From Inhella proteolytica (GTDB taxonomy: Bacteria > Pseudomonadota > Gammaproteobacteria > Burkholderiales > Burkholderiaceae_C), in assembly GCF_016093275.1 (NCBI RefSeq), contig NZ_JAEDAK010000009.1:62001-126000 (forward strand): 64,000 bases of DNA, in the 5' to 3' direction. Of this stretch, positions 20,127 to 28,915 are shown piece after piece (position 1 is the stretch's first letter; each line of letters opens with the position of its first letter). The notes under the pieces were generated by a model, which saw only the letters and a program-made list of their open reading frames with translations, ran no database searches and was not told where the DNA came from. The position numbers were made by a program, and so were the translations under genes.

Positions 20127-20861
20127 TCAGCACATGTACATGCCGCCGTTGACGTGCAGCTCACTGCCCGTCACGTAGCCACCGCCGGGGCCGGCCAGGA
20201 AGGCCACCGCCGCGGCGACCTCCTTGGCCTCGCCCAGGCGTGCCAACGGAATCTGCGCCAGCAGGGCCTGCTGCTGGGGCTCGGGCAGGGCGGCCGTCAT
20301 GTCGGTGGCGATGAAGCCAGGCGCGACGCAGTTGACCGTGATGCCCCGGCTGCCCACCTCGCGGGCCAGCGCGCGACTCATACCGGCAAGGCCGGCCTTG
20401 GCGGCGGCGTAGTTGGCCTGGCCCGGGTTGCCGGAGGCACCCACCACCGAGGTGATGCTGACGATGCGCCCCATGCGCTGCTTCATCATGGGCTTGATGG
20501 CCAGCCGGCAGAGACGGAACACGGCCTTCAGATTGGTGTCCAGCACCGCATCCCAGTCCTCGTCCTTCATGCGCAGGGCCAGGGTGTCTTTGGTGATGCC
20601 GGCGTTGTTGACCAGAACGTGCAGGCCGCCCTCTTCCTTGACCAGGGCGTCGACCAGCGCCTCGCAGGCTGCCGCGTCATTGACGTTCAACGCCACGCCA
20701 CGGCCACCCCATGGGGACAGCGCCTCGCCGATGCGGGCCGCACCCTCGGCCGTGGTGGCCGTACCAATGACCTTGTGGCCTTGCTCGGCCAGGGTCTGGG
20801 CGATGGCGGCGCCGATGCCGCGGCTGGCGCCGGTGACCAGCGCGATGGATTTCGTCGTCAT
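20127..20861 (-). CDS. fabG: 3-oxoacyl-ACP reductase
   Basis: 244 residues from the ATG at 20861, overlapping the fabD stop (ATGA). A short-chain dehydrogenase with the NADPH motif TGASRGIG (10-17), NNAG (85-88), and the catalytic Ser138, Tyr151 and Lys155 (YAAAK). It reduces 3-oxoacyl-ACP. A GGGAG in the end of fabD serves as ribosome-binding site. Confidence 0.96.
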   Translation of the reverse strand: MTTKSIALVTGASRGIGAAIAQTLAEQGHKVIGTATTAEGAARIGEALSPWGGRGVALNVNDAAACEALVDALVKEEGGLHVLVNNAGITKDTLALRMKDEDWDAVLDTNLKAVFRLCRLAIKPMMKQRMGRIVSITSVVGASGNPGQANYAAAKAGLAGMSRALAREVGSRGITVNCVAPGFIATDMTAALPEPQQQALLAQIPLARLGEAKEVAAAVAFLAGPGGGYVTGSELHVNGGMYMC

Positions 20862-21820
20862 GCGGGGGCTCCCGGGGTCTGATCCAACAGGGCGCGGGCC
20901 TCGGCCAGGCTGGCGGGGTCGAAGATCGTGCTGGTCAACAGGCTGGCGTCGATGCGCTTGACCATGCCGGCCAGCACCTTGCCCGGGCCGCACTCGATCA
21001 CATGGCTCAGGCCCCTGGCTTTGAGGGCCTGCACCAGTTCGACCCAGCGGACCGGCTGGTAGGCCTGGCGGTAGAGCGCGTCACGCAGCTCGGCCGCCGT
21101 AGTAGGCGTCGCCACATCGACGTTGTTGACGACTGCGAAGCCGGGCGCCTTGAACTCGATCGCTTCCAGCGCCACGCGCAGGCGCTCGGCCGCCGGCTTC
21201 ATCAGGCTGCTGTGGAACGGAGCGGAGACCGGCAGCGGCAGCGCGCGCTTGGCGCCGGCGGCCTTCAGCACTTCCATGCCCTTTTCGACGCCGGCCTTGC
21301 TGCCAGCGATCACGGTCTGCTTCGGGTCGTTGAAATTGACCGCCTCGACGACCTCGCCGGAGGCTTCACGGGCAGCGGCGCAACCGGCCTTCACGGCCTC
21401 GGCGTCCAGGCCCAGGATGGCCGCCATGCCGCCCTGCCCGACCGGCACGGCTTCCTGCATGGCCTGGGCGCGCAGGCGCACCAGCGGCAGGGCCTGGGCC
21501 AGCGTCAGCACACCGGCCGCGACCAGGGCGCTGTACTCACCCAGGCTGTGGCCGGCGGCGGCGGCCGGCGTCAGGCCGGTTTCCTGCAGCCACGCGCGGT
21601 AGCAGGCAATGCCGGCGGTCAGCATCACCGGCTGGGTGTTCGTGGTCAGGTCCAGCTGTTCCTTCGGGCCCTGCTGGATCAGCGCGGCCATGTCGAGGCC
21701 CAGCGCCTCGCTGGCCTCGGCCAGGGTGGCGCGCACGGCCGGGTGCTCACCCCAGGCGTCGAGCATGCCGACGGCCTGCGAGCCCTGGCCCGGAAAGACG
21801 AATGCAAAGGGAGTGCTCAT
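20858..21820 (-). CDS. fabD: Malonyl-CoA:ACP transacylase
   Basis: 320 residues. Opens with FVFPGQGSQ; the nucleophile is Ser92 in AGHSLGEYSAL, and the C-terminal part carries the usual GPGKVL. It loads malonyl groups onto ACP for FabH and FabF. It lies 20 bases after fabH and overlaps fabG. Confidence 0.96.
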   Translation of the reverse strand: MSTPFAFVFPGQGSQAVGMLDAWGEHPAVRATLAEASEALGLDMAALIQQGPKEQLDLTTNTQPVMLTAGIACYRAWLQETGLTPAAAAGHSLGEYSALVAAGVLTLAQALPLVRLRAQAMQEAVPVGQGGMAAILGLDAEAVKAGCAAAREASGEVVEAVNFNDPKQTVIAGSKAGVEKGMEVLKAAGAKRALPLPVSAPFHSSLMKPAAERLRVALEAIEFKAPGFAVVNNVDVATPTTAAELRDALYRQAYQPVRWVELVQALKARGLSHVIECGPGKVLAGMVKRIDASLLTSTIFDPASLAEARALLDQTPGAPA

Positions 21821-21840
21821 CTCAAACTCCGTTCTTGTTC

Positions 21841-22833
21841 TTAGTAGGTGATCAGGGCCGCGCCCCAGGTGAAGCCCCCGCCGACGCCTTCGAGCAGCAG
21901 GTTCTGGCCGCGCCGGATCTGGCCCGCACGGATGGCCTCATCCAGGGCCAGCGGCACCGAGGCCGCCGAGGTGTTGCCATGCTCCTGCACGGTCACCACC
22001 ATGCGCTCCTCGGGCAGGCCGAGCTTCTTGGCCGTGCCCTTCATGATGCGCAGATTGGCCTGGTGGGGAATGAGCCAGTCGATCTGCTCGGCCGGAATGC
22101 CGGCGCGCTCGATGACTTCGCGCGCCACCTTGTCCAGCGCCGAGACGGCGAGCTTGAACACCGCCTGGCCGTCCATGCGTACCACCGGGTGGCCGACCAC
22201 ACTGCCGCCGTGCACCGTGCCGGGCACGCACAGCACCTCGGCCTGGGCGCCATCGGCATGCAGGGCGGTGGCGCGGATGCCGGGCTCGTCGGATGCGCCC
22301 AGCACCACCGCGCCGGCGCCATCGCCGAACAGCACGCAGGTGGTGCGGTCCTTGAAGTCCAGCAGACGCGAAAACACCTCGGCGCCGATCACCAGCGCAT
22401 GGCGGGCCTGGCCGGCGCGGATCATGGCGTCCGCCACAGAAAGCGCGTACAGGAAGCCCGAGCAGACCGCCTGCAGATCGAAGGCGGCGCAGCCAGCCAC
22501 GCCCAGCTTGGCCTGCAGCAGGCAGGCAGTGGACGGGAACACCATGTCCGGCGTCGTGGTGGCGACGACGATCAGGTCGAGCTGCGCGGCCTCGATGCCA
22601 GCAGCCTCGAGCGCGCGGCGCGCAGCGGGCAGGGCCAGGTCGCTGGTGCTCTCGCCCGGCCCGGCGAAGTAGCGCGCCTTGATGCCGGTGCGCTCGGTGA
22701 TCCATGCGTCCGATGTCTCGATGCCGTCGGCAGCGAGCTGCGCGGCCAGGTCTTCATTCGAGACGCGACGCGCCGGCAAATGACTGCCGGTGCCCAGGAT
22801 GCGCGCGTAGCGCGGCAGAGTGACTGTGGTCAT
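21841..22833 (-). CDS. fabH: 3-oxoacyl-ACP synthase III
   Basis: 330 residues. Condenses acetyl-CoA with malonyl-ACP to start each fatty acid. Catalytic triad Cys124 ([10 protein letters not shown]), His257 (PHQANLRI) and Asn287 (EHGNTSAAS). The C-terminus [12 protein letters not shown] is diagnostic. The start overlaps the plsX stop by four bases. Confidence 0.97.
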   Translation of the reverse strand: MTTVTLPRYARILGTGSHLPARRVSNEDLAAQLAADGIETSDAWITERTGIKARYFAGPGESTSDLALPAARRALEAAGIEAAQLDLIVVATTTPDMVFPSTACLLQAKLGVAGCAAFDLQAVCSGFLYALSVADAMIRAGQARHALVIGAEVFSRLLDFKDRTTCVLFGDGAGAVVLGASDEPGIRATALHADGAQAEVLCVPGTVHGGSVVGHPVVRMDGQAVFKLAVSALDKVAREVIERAGIPAEQIDWLIPHQANLRIMKGTAKKLGLPEERMVVTVQEHGNTSAASVPLALDEAIRAGQIRRGQNLLLEGVGGGFTWGAALITY

Positions 22834-23885
22834 GCAGGGATGGAGGGATGGGGGGCAGCCAGGCTGCCCATGGCGGCGGCCACGCGGTCGTGCACGCCGT
22901 CGAGCAAGTCGTGGCGGGCGGATTCATGCGCACGCTCGAGCGCCCGCTCGAAAGCGAAGGCGTCGGCCGAACCATGGCTCTTGAACACCAGGCCGCGCAG
23001 GCCCAGCAGGGCTGCGCCGTTGTAGCGGCGGTGATCCACGCGCGCACGGAAGCGCTGCAGCACCGGCCAGGCCACCAGGCCGCGCAGCTTGGTGCTCCAG
23101 CTGGCGCCGAACTCACCCTTGAGCTGCGTCGAGATCATGCTGCCCAGGCCCTCGGCGGCCTTGAGCAGCACATTGCCGACGAAGCCGTCGCAGACCACGA
23201 TGTCGGTCGTGCCCTTGAAGATGTCGTTGCCTTCCACATTGCCGTGGAAGCGGATCTGGCCTGCGGCATCGGCGGCGCGCAGCAGCTCACCGGTGCGCTT
23301 GATGACTTCGCTGCCCTTGATCATTTCCTCGCCGACGTTGAGCAGGCCGACGCTGGGTGTCGGGTTCTCGGTGACGGCAGTGACCAGGGCCGAGCCCATG
23401 ACGGCGAACTGCAGCAGATGCTCGGGGCCGCAGTCCACATTGGCACCCAGATCCAGCACGGTGGTGAAGCCACCCTTCTGGTTGGGCAGCGAGGCGGCAA
23501 TGGCCGGGCGGTCGATGCCGTCCATGGTCTTGAGCAGATAGCGCGCCAGCGCCATCAGCGCGCCGGTGTTGCCGGCCGAGACGCAGGCATCGGCCGCCGT
23601 CTGCCCCTGGTCGTCGGCCTTCAGCTGGCTGATTGCCACCCGCATCGACGAATCCTTCTTGCGGCGCAGCGCCACCTCGACGGGGTCGTCCATGCTGACC
23701 ACCTCGCTGGCGGCGACCACGCGGCAGCGCGGCCAGTCACGCGCGGCCGCCAGGGCCTCGGACTGACCGACCAGCAGCAATTCGGCATGGGGGTGATTGG
23801 CCAGAAAGGCCTGGCAGGCCGGCAGGGTGATCGAAGGGCCGTGATCGCCGCCCATGCAATCAACGGCCAGGCGCACGCGTTGCAT
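22830..23885 (-). CDS. plsX: Phosphate acyltransferase PlsX
   Basis: 351 residues from the ATG at 23885 ([18 protein letters not shown]); upstream in-frame sequence is not family-like. PlsX makes acyl-phosphate from acyl-ACP for phospholipid synthesis. The N-terminal DCMGGDHGP and internal [22 protein letters not shown] are signatures. It follows rpmF after 129 bases that contain a strong hairpin. Confidence 0.95.
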   Translation of the reverse strand: MQRVRLAVDCMGGDHGPSITLPACQAFLANHPHAELLLVGQSEALAAARDWPRCRVVAASEVVSMDDPVEVALRRKKDSSMRVAISQLKADDQGQTAADACVSAGNTGALMALARYLLKTMDGIDRPAIAASLPNQKGGFTTVLDLGANVDCGPEHLLQFAVMGSALVTAVTENPTPSVGLLNVGEEMIKGSEVIKRTGELLRAADAAGQIRFHGNVEGNDIFKGTTDIVVCDGFVGNVLLKAAEGLGSMISTQLKGEFGASWSTKLRGLVAWPVLQRFRARVDHRRYNGAALLGLRGLVFKSHGSADAFAFERALERAHESARHDLLDGVHDRVAAAMGSLAAPHPSIPA

Positions 23886-23918
23886 ATGAATCAAGCCTCT
23901 TGAAGAGCGCAAAGCACA

Positions 23919-23952
23919 ACGCCCGCCGACCCTTTGCAGGGGCGTCGGGCGT
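23919..23952 (-). other. Hairpin between rpmF and plsX
   Basis: ACGCCCG/CGGGCGT outer stem with additional CCCT/AGGG pairing inside. No T run follows on the minus strand. It probably limits readthrough or protects the 3' end of rpmF mRNA, so that L32 is made in excess of PlsX. Confidence 0.5.
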
Positions 23953-24014
23953 GGTGGGGTTCGGACCGGGGGCCGGGGTGACACGCATGCGCGCGCTCGT
24001 CCCGGCGGGGATCC

Positions 24015-24200
24015 TCAGGATGCGTCGGCCTTGGTCTTCAGCACCTTGCGACCGCGGTAGAAGCCGGTCGGGCTGATGTGGTGACGCAGATGCACTTCGC
24101 CGGTGGTCGGCTCGATGGCGGTGCCCGGGTTCACCAGGGCGTTGTGCGAACGGTGCATGCCGCGCTTGGAAGGCGACTTCTTGTTTTGTTGAACGGCCAT
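24015..24200 (-). CDS. rpmF: 50S ribosomal protein L32
   Basis: 61 residues from the ATG at 24200, with GGAG six bases upstream. Starts [20 protein letters not shown] and contains [20 protein letters not shown], typical of L32 without zinc Cys residues. Small basic protein of the large ribosomal subunit. First gene after the candidate promoter at 24330-24359. Confidence 0.97.
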   Translation of the reverse strand: MAVQQNKKSPSKRGMHRSHNALVNPGTAIEPTTGEVHLRHHISPTGFYRGRKVLKTKADAS

Positions 24201-24329
24201 GATTGCTCCAATGCTGTGACGGGCGGACCTGATGCCCAGCCCGGGCGGCGTTCGGCTCCGGCTGAGCCAGTACCTGAACGCCCAATCTGCCAGCACCTCG
24301 TCAAAGAGCGGCAGCGACAAAAGCCCGCG

Positions 24330-24359
24330 ATTCTAGCCAGAAATTCGAGGCCCGGGCAA
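24330..24359 (-). promoter_or_regulatory. Candidate rpmF-fab operon promoter
   Basis: Minus strand: TTGCCC (24354-24359), 18-base spacer, TAGAAT (24330-24335). Predicted leader of about 120 nt before rpmF. It lies after the DUF177 gene on the same strand, so the fab cluster may also receive readthrough from that gene. Confidence 0.6.
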
Positions 24360-24377
24360 GTTGAACCACCGATCGAC

Positions 24378-24929
24378 TCAATCGCCCTCGCCCTTGCGCA
24401 GGCTGGCCAGCACCGCGAAGGGGTTGGGGCGCTCGGCCTCTTCGGGCGGCGCCTCGACATCGACCGAGCCCTGCGCCGGGTGCTCGCAGTCCTCGTGCAT
24501 GGGCACCAGGGGCAGGGCCAGCAGCAGCTCGTCCTCGATCAGCTCGCGCGCGTCGAAGCTGCGGCTCAGCACCAGCAGGTCCTCCTCGGCGTCCGCGTCT
24601 TCCGCCAGGGCGGTGGCCTCGTCCTGCACGAAGCGGAAGCTGCGCTCGATCTCGAGCGGAAACGCCGCCGGCTGCAGGCAGCGCTGACAGCTCAGATGCG
24701 CCTGGGCCTGCGCCTGCAGATGCAGCCAGATCTCGGGTTTGCCGCCCAGGGGCTCGCGGCGCTCGCCCTGCAATTGCCAGCGCACGGGCACCAGGTCCGG
24801 GTCGGTCAGATTGGATTCAACCCACCGCGCCAGGCTGCCCGCTGGCCACTCGCCCTGCACCGCACCGCCTTGCTTGGCAAAGGCCTCGATGTCCAGTCGC
24901 TCGGGTTTCCAGTTCGATTCGGCTCGCAT
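24378..24929 (-). CDS. yceD: DUF177 protein YceD
   Basis: 183 residues from the ATG at 24929; a longer frame exists but would cross the divergent maf gene. Cys81 and Cys84 (SCQRCLQP) and a late HEDCEH are typical of DUF177. The C-terminus NPFAVLASLRKGE is diagnostic. YceD partners rpmF in most proteobacteria and has been linked to 23S rRNA processing and ribosome assembly. Only 36 bases separate it from the divergent maf start. Confidence 0.92.
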   Translation of the reverse strand: MRAESNWKPERLDIEAFAKQGGAVQGEWPAGSLARWVESNLTDPDLVPVRWQLQGERREPLGGKPEIWLHLQAQAQAHLSCQRCLQPAAFPLEIERSFRFVQDEATALAEDADAEEDLLVLSRSFDARELIEDELLLALPLVPMHEDCEHPAQGSVDVEAPPEEAERPNPFAVLASLRKGEGD

Positions 24930-24965
24930 GGGCTGAAGTTTAGGTGGGGGTGAAAAAATGCCGCC

Positions 24966-25550
24966 ATGACCGTCCCCTTGATCCTGGCTTCGACCTCGCG
25001 CTACCGGCGCGAGTTGCTGGAGCGCCTGCACCTGCCCTTCACGGTGCAGGCCCCGCATACCGACGAAACCCCGCTGCCCGGCGAAGCCCCGGCGGCGCTG
25101 GCCCAGCGCCTGGCCCTGGCCAAGGCGCAGGCCGTGGCAGCCCTGCATCCCACCGCCTGGGTGATCGGCTCCGATCAGGTGGCCGACCTGGACGGCGAGC
25201 CGATCGGCAAGCCCGGCGACATCGCCCGCGCCCAGGCGCAGCTGGCGCGCCTGAGCGGCCGCACCGTGGTGTTCCAGACCGGCCTGGCCCTGGTCGGGCC
25301 CGGCTCGCAGCGCAGCCTGCTGGTGCCGGTGCGTGTGCGCTTTCGCACGCTCTCGTCCGCGGCGATCGCGCGCTACCTCGCGCTCGAACCCGCCATCGAC
25401 TGCGCCGGCAGTGCCAAGAGCGAGGGCCTGGGCATCGCGCTGCTCGATGCGATCGAGTCCGACGACCCGACCGCGCTGATCGGCCTGCCCCTGATCGCGC
25501 TCGGCCGCTTGCTGCGCGAGGCCGGCATCGATCCCCTGGACGCGGCATGA
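24966..25550 (+). CDS. Maf-like nucleotide pyrophosphatase (YceF type)
   Basis: 194 residues. Starts with LILASTSRYRRELLERL, the nucleotide-binding motif, and includes DETPLPGE, the catalytic-Asp region GSDQVADLDG and GKPGDIARA. YceF-subgroup enzymes hydrolyse m7GTP. Cytoplasmic. Divergent from yceD, and its stop overlaps the next start (ATGA), so the two plus-strand genes form an operon. The subgroup is set by the SDQV motif, in contrast to the ADTxV of dTTPases. Confidence 0.9.
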   Translation: MTVPLILASTSRYRRELLERLHLPFTVQAPHTDETPLPGEAPAALAQRLALAKAQAVAALHPTAWVIGSDQVADLDGEPIGKPGDIARAQAQLARLSGRTVVFQTGLALVGPGSQRSLLVPVRVRFRTLSSAAIARYLALEPAIDCAGSAKSEGLGIALLDAIESDDPTALIGLPLIALGRLLREAGIDPLDAA

Positions 25551-26308
25551 GCAGCGCCCGCCTCTTCCTCGTTCCGAACACGCTGGATTTCGGCATTGCC
25601 GGTGAACCGGCGCCGCTCGACGACCTGCTGCCGCGCAGCACCCTGCGCGAGGCCGCGCGCCTGAGTCATTGGGTGGTCGAGAACGCCAAGACCGCGCGCG
25701 CCTTTCTGAAGCGCGTCGACGCGGTCTTCCCGCTGGCGCAGCCGCTGCAATCGCTGCAGATCCAGGAACTGCCGCGCCCGCCGAAGGGCGGCAAGGGGCC
25801 GGTGCCGGACTGGAAGCCGCTGCTGGCACCGCTGCGCACCGGGCAGGATGTGGGCCTGCTGTCCGAGGCCGGTCTCCCGGCGGTCGCCGATCCGGGCAGC
25901 CAGCTCGTGGCCGCCGCGCATCGCGAGGGTTTCGGTGTGGTGACCCTGTCGGGTTCGAGCAGCCTGGTGCTGGCCCTGGCCGCCAGCGGCTTGCAAGGGC
26001 AGAGTTTTGCCTTTGTCGGCTACCTGCCGCAGGACGCGGCGGCACGCCTTGCGCGGGTGAAGGAGCTGGAGCAGCGCTCGCGCCGCGAAATGCAGACCCA
26101 GCTGGCGATTGAAACGCCCTACCGCAATCAGGCCCTGCTGGACGGCCTGCTGCAGGCCTTGCAGGGTGAGACCCTGCTGTCGGTCAGCGCCTCGCTGTGC
26201 ACGCCTTTGGCTTGGACGCGCACGGCGCGGGTCGCGGACTGGAAGCGCCAGCCCTCGACCCTGCCGACCGATCAGCCGGCCATCTTTTCCTGGCTGGCCT
26301 CGGGCTGA
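25547..26308 (+). CDS. RsmI-like SAM-dependent methyltransferase
   Basis: 253 residues from the ATG at 25547. Tetrapyrrole methylase-like fold: LFLVPNTLDF at the start, DVGLLSEAGLPAVADPGSQLV (SAM-binding GLPAVADPG type), and TLSGSSSLVLALAASGL. It resembles RsmI, which methylates the 2'-O of C1402 in 16S rRNA, but belongs to the shorter, separate branch often found next to maf in Burkholderiales; target not certain. Its last 37 bases overlap the end of rhlE on the opposite strand. Confidence 0.88.
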   Translation: MSSARLFLVPNTLDFGIAGEPAPLDDLLPRSTLREAARLSHWVVENAKTARAFLKRVDAVFPLAQPLQSLQIQELPRPPKGGKGPVPDWKPLLAPLRTGQDVGLLSEAGLPAVADPGSQLVAAAHREGFGVVTLSGSSSLVLALAASGLQGQSFAFVGYLPQDAAARLARVKELEQRSRREMQTQLAIETPYRNQALLDGLLQALQGETLLSVSASLCTPLAWTRTARVADWKRQPSTLPTDQPAIFSWLASG

Positions 26309-27771
26309 ACCGGAGCGGGCGGCGCGAACAGGGCAGCGACCTGACGCTTGGGCTTGATGTAGCGCGAAGGGCCGCTGGGCTTGACAGCCGTGGCTGCCGC
26401 GCGCTCCCAGGCCGGCGGTTCGGCGTTCGCGCTGGGCTCGTAGGGCTTGTCGAAGAAGGGATCCGTCGGGGCGCGGCGCGGCGCGGCGCGGTACTCGTCG
26501 CGACGCTCGGAACGTTCCGGACGCTCCGCGCGCTCGGTCCGCTCCGTGCGCTCGGTCCGCTCCGGGCGCTCGCTCCAATCGCTGCGCGGACGGCGCGGGC
26601 GTTCCTCGTCGGCCACGTTCACGCTCTCGGGCTTGATCTCGCGCTTGATCAGCTTCTCGATGTCCGCCACCAGGCGGGCATCGCTGGGCGAGATGAAAGT
26701 GATGGCCACGCCCAGCGCGCCGGCACGGCCGGTGCGGCCGATGCGGTGCACATAGTCCTCGGCATTGAACGGCACGTCAAAGTTGAAGACCAGGGGCAAC
26801 TCGGCGATGTCCAGGCCGCGGCCCGCCACATCGGTGGCGATCAGCAGGTCCACCTCGCCGGACTTGAAGGCGGCCAGGGTCTTGAGGCGCTCGTCCTGGC
26901 TCTTGTCACCGTGCAGCGCGCTGGCCTTGATGCCGTCACGCTCCAGCGCGCGCGTGAGCCGCGCGGCACCGAGCTTGCTGTTCATGAACACGATGGCCTG
27001 CTTGGCGCCGCGCTCGCGCCAAAGCTGCAGCAGCAGCGCGCGCTTCTTGTCGTCGCCCACGCTGTAGAAGCGCTGCTCGACATTGGTAGCCGTGGCATTC
27101 GGGCGCGCCACCTCCACCAGCTCCGGGTTCTGCAGGTAGCTGGAGGCCAGGCGCTTGATCTCGGGCGAGAAGGTGGCCGAGAACAGCAGGGTCTGGCGGT
27201 TCTTGGGCAGGAAGCTCAGGATGCGCTGCAGGTCCGGCAGGAAGCCGATGTCGAGCATGCGGTCGGCTTCGTCCAGCACCACGTACTCGACCTGGTGCAG
27301 GGCGCAGTTCTTGGCCTCGATGTGATCCAGCAATCGGCCGGGCGTCGCAATCAGCACTTCCACACCGCCGCGCAGTTGGGCGGCCTGGGGCTTGATGTCG
27401 ACACCGCCGAACACGCAGGCCACACGCAGATTCGTGTGCTTGGCGTAGGACAGCACGTTCTGCGCCACCTGGTCGGCCAGCTCGCGGGTGGGCGCCAGCA
27501 CCACGGCACGCACCGGGTGGCGGGCCGGGGACATGCTGCTGTTCTCGTGCTTGAGCATGCGCTGCAGCAGCGGAATCGAGAACGCCGCGGTTTTGCCGGT
27601 ACCGGTCTGGGCAGCACCCATCACATCGCGCCCATCCAGCACGATGGGGATGGCCTTGGCCTGGATCGGGGTCATGGCGGTGTAGCCGGAATCGGCCACC
27701 GCGCGCAGCAGCTTGGGGTCCAGCGGCAGCGTGTCAAAGCGCTGGGGCGCCGGGTTTGCTTCTTGGGTCAT
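26272..27771 (-). CDS. rhlE: DEAD-box RNA helicase RhlE-like
   Basis: 499 residues. Q motif around FDTLPL...TPIQ (12-37), motif I AQTGTGKT (54-61), PTRELA, DEAD (166-169), SAT, and HRIGRTGR. The RecA-like core ends near 375 and is followed by a Glu/Arg repeat (ERPERTERTERTERAERPE) and a basic tail. RhlE unwinds RNA in ribosome assembly and mRNA decay, and RhlE-type helicases bind RNase E in some bacteria. The repeat is an actual DNA repeat of GCGCTCGGTCCGCTCC-like units near 26530-26570. Confidence 0.93.
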   Translation of the reverse strand: MTQEANPAPQRFDTLPLDPKLLRAVADSGYTAMTPIQAKAIPIVLDGRDVMGAAQTGTGKTAAFSIPLLQRMLKHENSSMSPARHPVRAVVLAPTRELADQVAQNVLSYAKHTNLRVACVFGGVDIKPQAAQLRGGVEVLIATPGRLLDHIEAKNCALHQVEYVVLDEADRMLDIGFLPDLQRILSFLPKNRQTLLFSATFSPEIKRLASSYLQNPELVEVARPNATATNVEQRFYSVGDDKKRALLLQLWRERGAKQAIVFMNSKLGAARLTRALERDGIKASALHGDKSQDERLKTLAAFKSGEVDLLIATDVAGRGLDIAELPLVFNFDVPFNAEDYVHRIGRTGRAGALGVAITFISPSDARLVADIEKLIKREIKPESVNVADEERPRRPRSDWSERPERTERTERTERAERPERSERRDEYRAAPRRAPTDPFFDKPYEPSANAEPPAWERAAATAVKPSGPSRYIKPKRQVAALFAPPAPVQPEASQEKMAG

Positions 27772-27799
27772 AGCCGGACATTGTCGCCCGGCACTGCCT

Positions 27800-28912
27800 T
27801 CAGACCAGCACCGGCCGTCGGACCAGCCAGCGCGGCGCCCGGAAGCGCACGATGCGCCAGTACAGGCTTACATAGGCCCCGGCATAGAGCAGCAGGCAGA
27901 TCCCCAGGGCCGCGCTAGATCGCCAGAACAGCACCGCCGGCAGCACCGCCAGCGCGCAGGCCACCCATAGATAAGGGGCCGTCAGGGAGTTGCGTCGGAG
28001 CAACTCGCGGGCGTCGCGGCTGCCCACGGCCCAGCGCACCAGGCGGCGGTAGATCAGGCTGTGCAGGTGCACGCCATCGGGCGCGGCCATGGGCCGACCG
28101 CGCAGCACACGCCGGCGGTACATCGAAAACAGGGTCTCGACCACCGGGTAGGCGCACAGCAGCAGCGGGAAGAGCGGCGAGACCTGCGGGTTGCGCACCA
28201 GCAGCAGGATGCCGAGCTCGCTGAGCATGAAACCCAGGAAATAGGCGCCGCCGTCGCCCAGGAAGATGAGACCGAGCGGGTAATTCAAGAGGAACAGGCC
28301 CAGCGTGGCGGCCAGCAGCAGCAGGGCCGCGCCGGCGATCGCACCGTCCCCCACCTGCAGCGCCACGGCGCCCAGGCCCGCCAGCATGATGACGCTGCAC
28401 ATCGAGGCCAGGCCATTGAAGCCGTCGATGATGTTGATGGCGTTGCTGACGCCCAGCACCACGAACAGGGCCAGCAGCACGGCGCCGGCCGGCCAGGCGG
28501 CCACCCAATCCAGGCCCGGGATGTCGGTGCGGATGATCGTGGCCTCCAGCCCCCAGGCCGCAGCCAGGGCACCCACCGCCAGCAGGGCCATGCGGCGGCG
28601 CGGGCTGATGCGCTTGGTCAGGTCTTCCCACAAACCCCCGCCGAGCACCGGCAGGGAAAACAGCAATAACCCACCCAGCAAAGGCAGATGCTCCGGGCGC
28701 TGCGGCAACCAGACCGCGCAGGCCGCCACAAAACCCGCCCACAGCGCCAACCCGCCGATGCGCGGCACCGCGCGGCCGTGAAACTTCTGCGGGCCGCTGA
28801 AGTCATGGTCGGCCGACCACCAGGCATGCAGGCGCGCCGAGCGCACGATCAACAGCGCGCCCAGGGCAGCCACCAGCAGGCCCAGGGCGGCAGCGGCCAG
28901 CAGGGCTTCCAT
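27800..28912 (-). CDS. WecA/MraY-family polyprenyl-phosphate sugar-1-phosphate transferase
   Basis: 370 residues, about ten membrane helices. Family motifs: WEDLTK near 95-100 (DDxxD-like), NAINIIDGFNG (157-167), FLGDGGAY (217-224) and a late DGVHLHSLIYRR (His-x-His loop). It transfers a sugar 1-phosphate, most often GlcNAc-1-P or related, to undecaprenyl phosphate and so starts a surface glycan. It follows the PCP gene by three bases and is the last gene of the OPX-PCP-WecA unit. Confidence 0.9.
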   Translation of the reverse strand: MEALLAAAALGLLVAALGALLIVRSARLHAWWSADHDFSGPQKFHGRAVPRIGGLALWAGFVAACAVWLPQRPEHLPLLGGLLLFSLPVLGGGLWEDLTKRISPRRRMALLAVGALAAAWGLEATIIRTDIPGLDWVAAWPAGAVLLALFVVLGVSNAINIIDGFNGLASMCSVIMLAGLGAVALQVGDGAIAGAALLLLAATLGLFLLNYPLGLIFLGDGGAYFLGFMLSELGILLLVRNPQVSPLFPLLLCAYPVVETLFSMYRRRVLRGRPMAAPDGVHLHSLIYRRLVRWAVGSRDARELLRRNSLTAPYLWVACALAVLPAVLFWRSSAALGICLLLYAGAYVSLYWRIVRFRAPRWLVRRPVLV

Positions 28913-28915
28913 GGC

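Noticed and set aside
24966-26308. maf and the RsmI-like gene read as one 450-codon fusion
   Set aside because: The longer frame exists only because the antisense-like upstream part of another frame is open; the ATG at 25547 and the ATGA overlap give two normal-length proteins.
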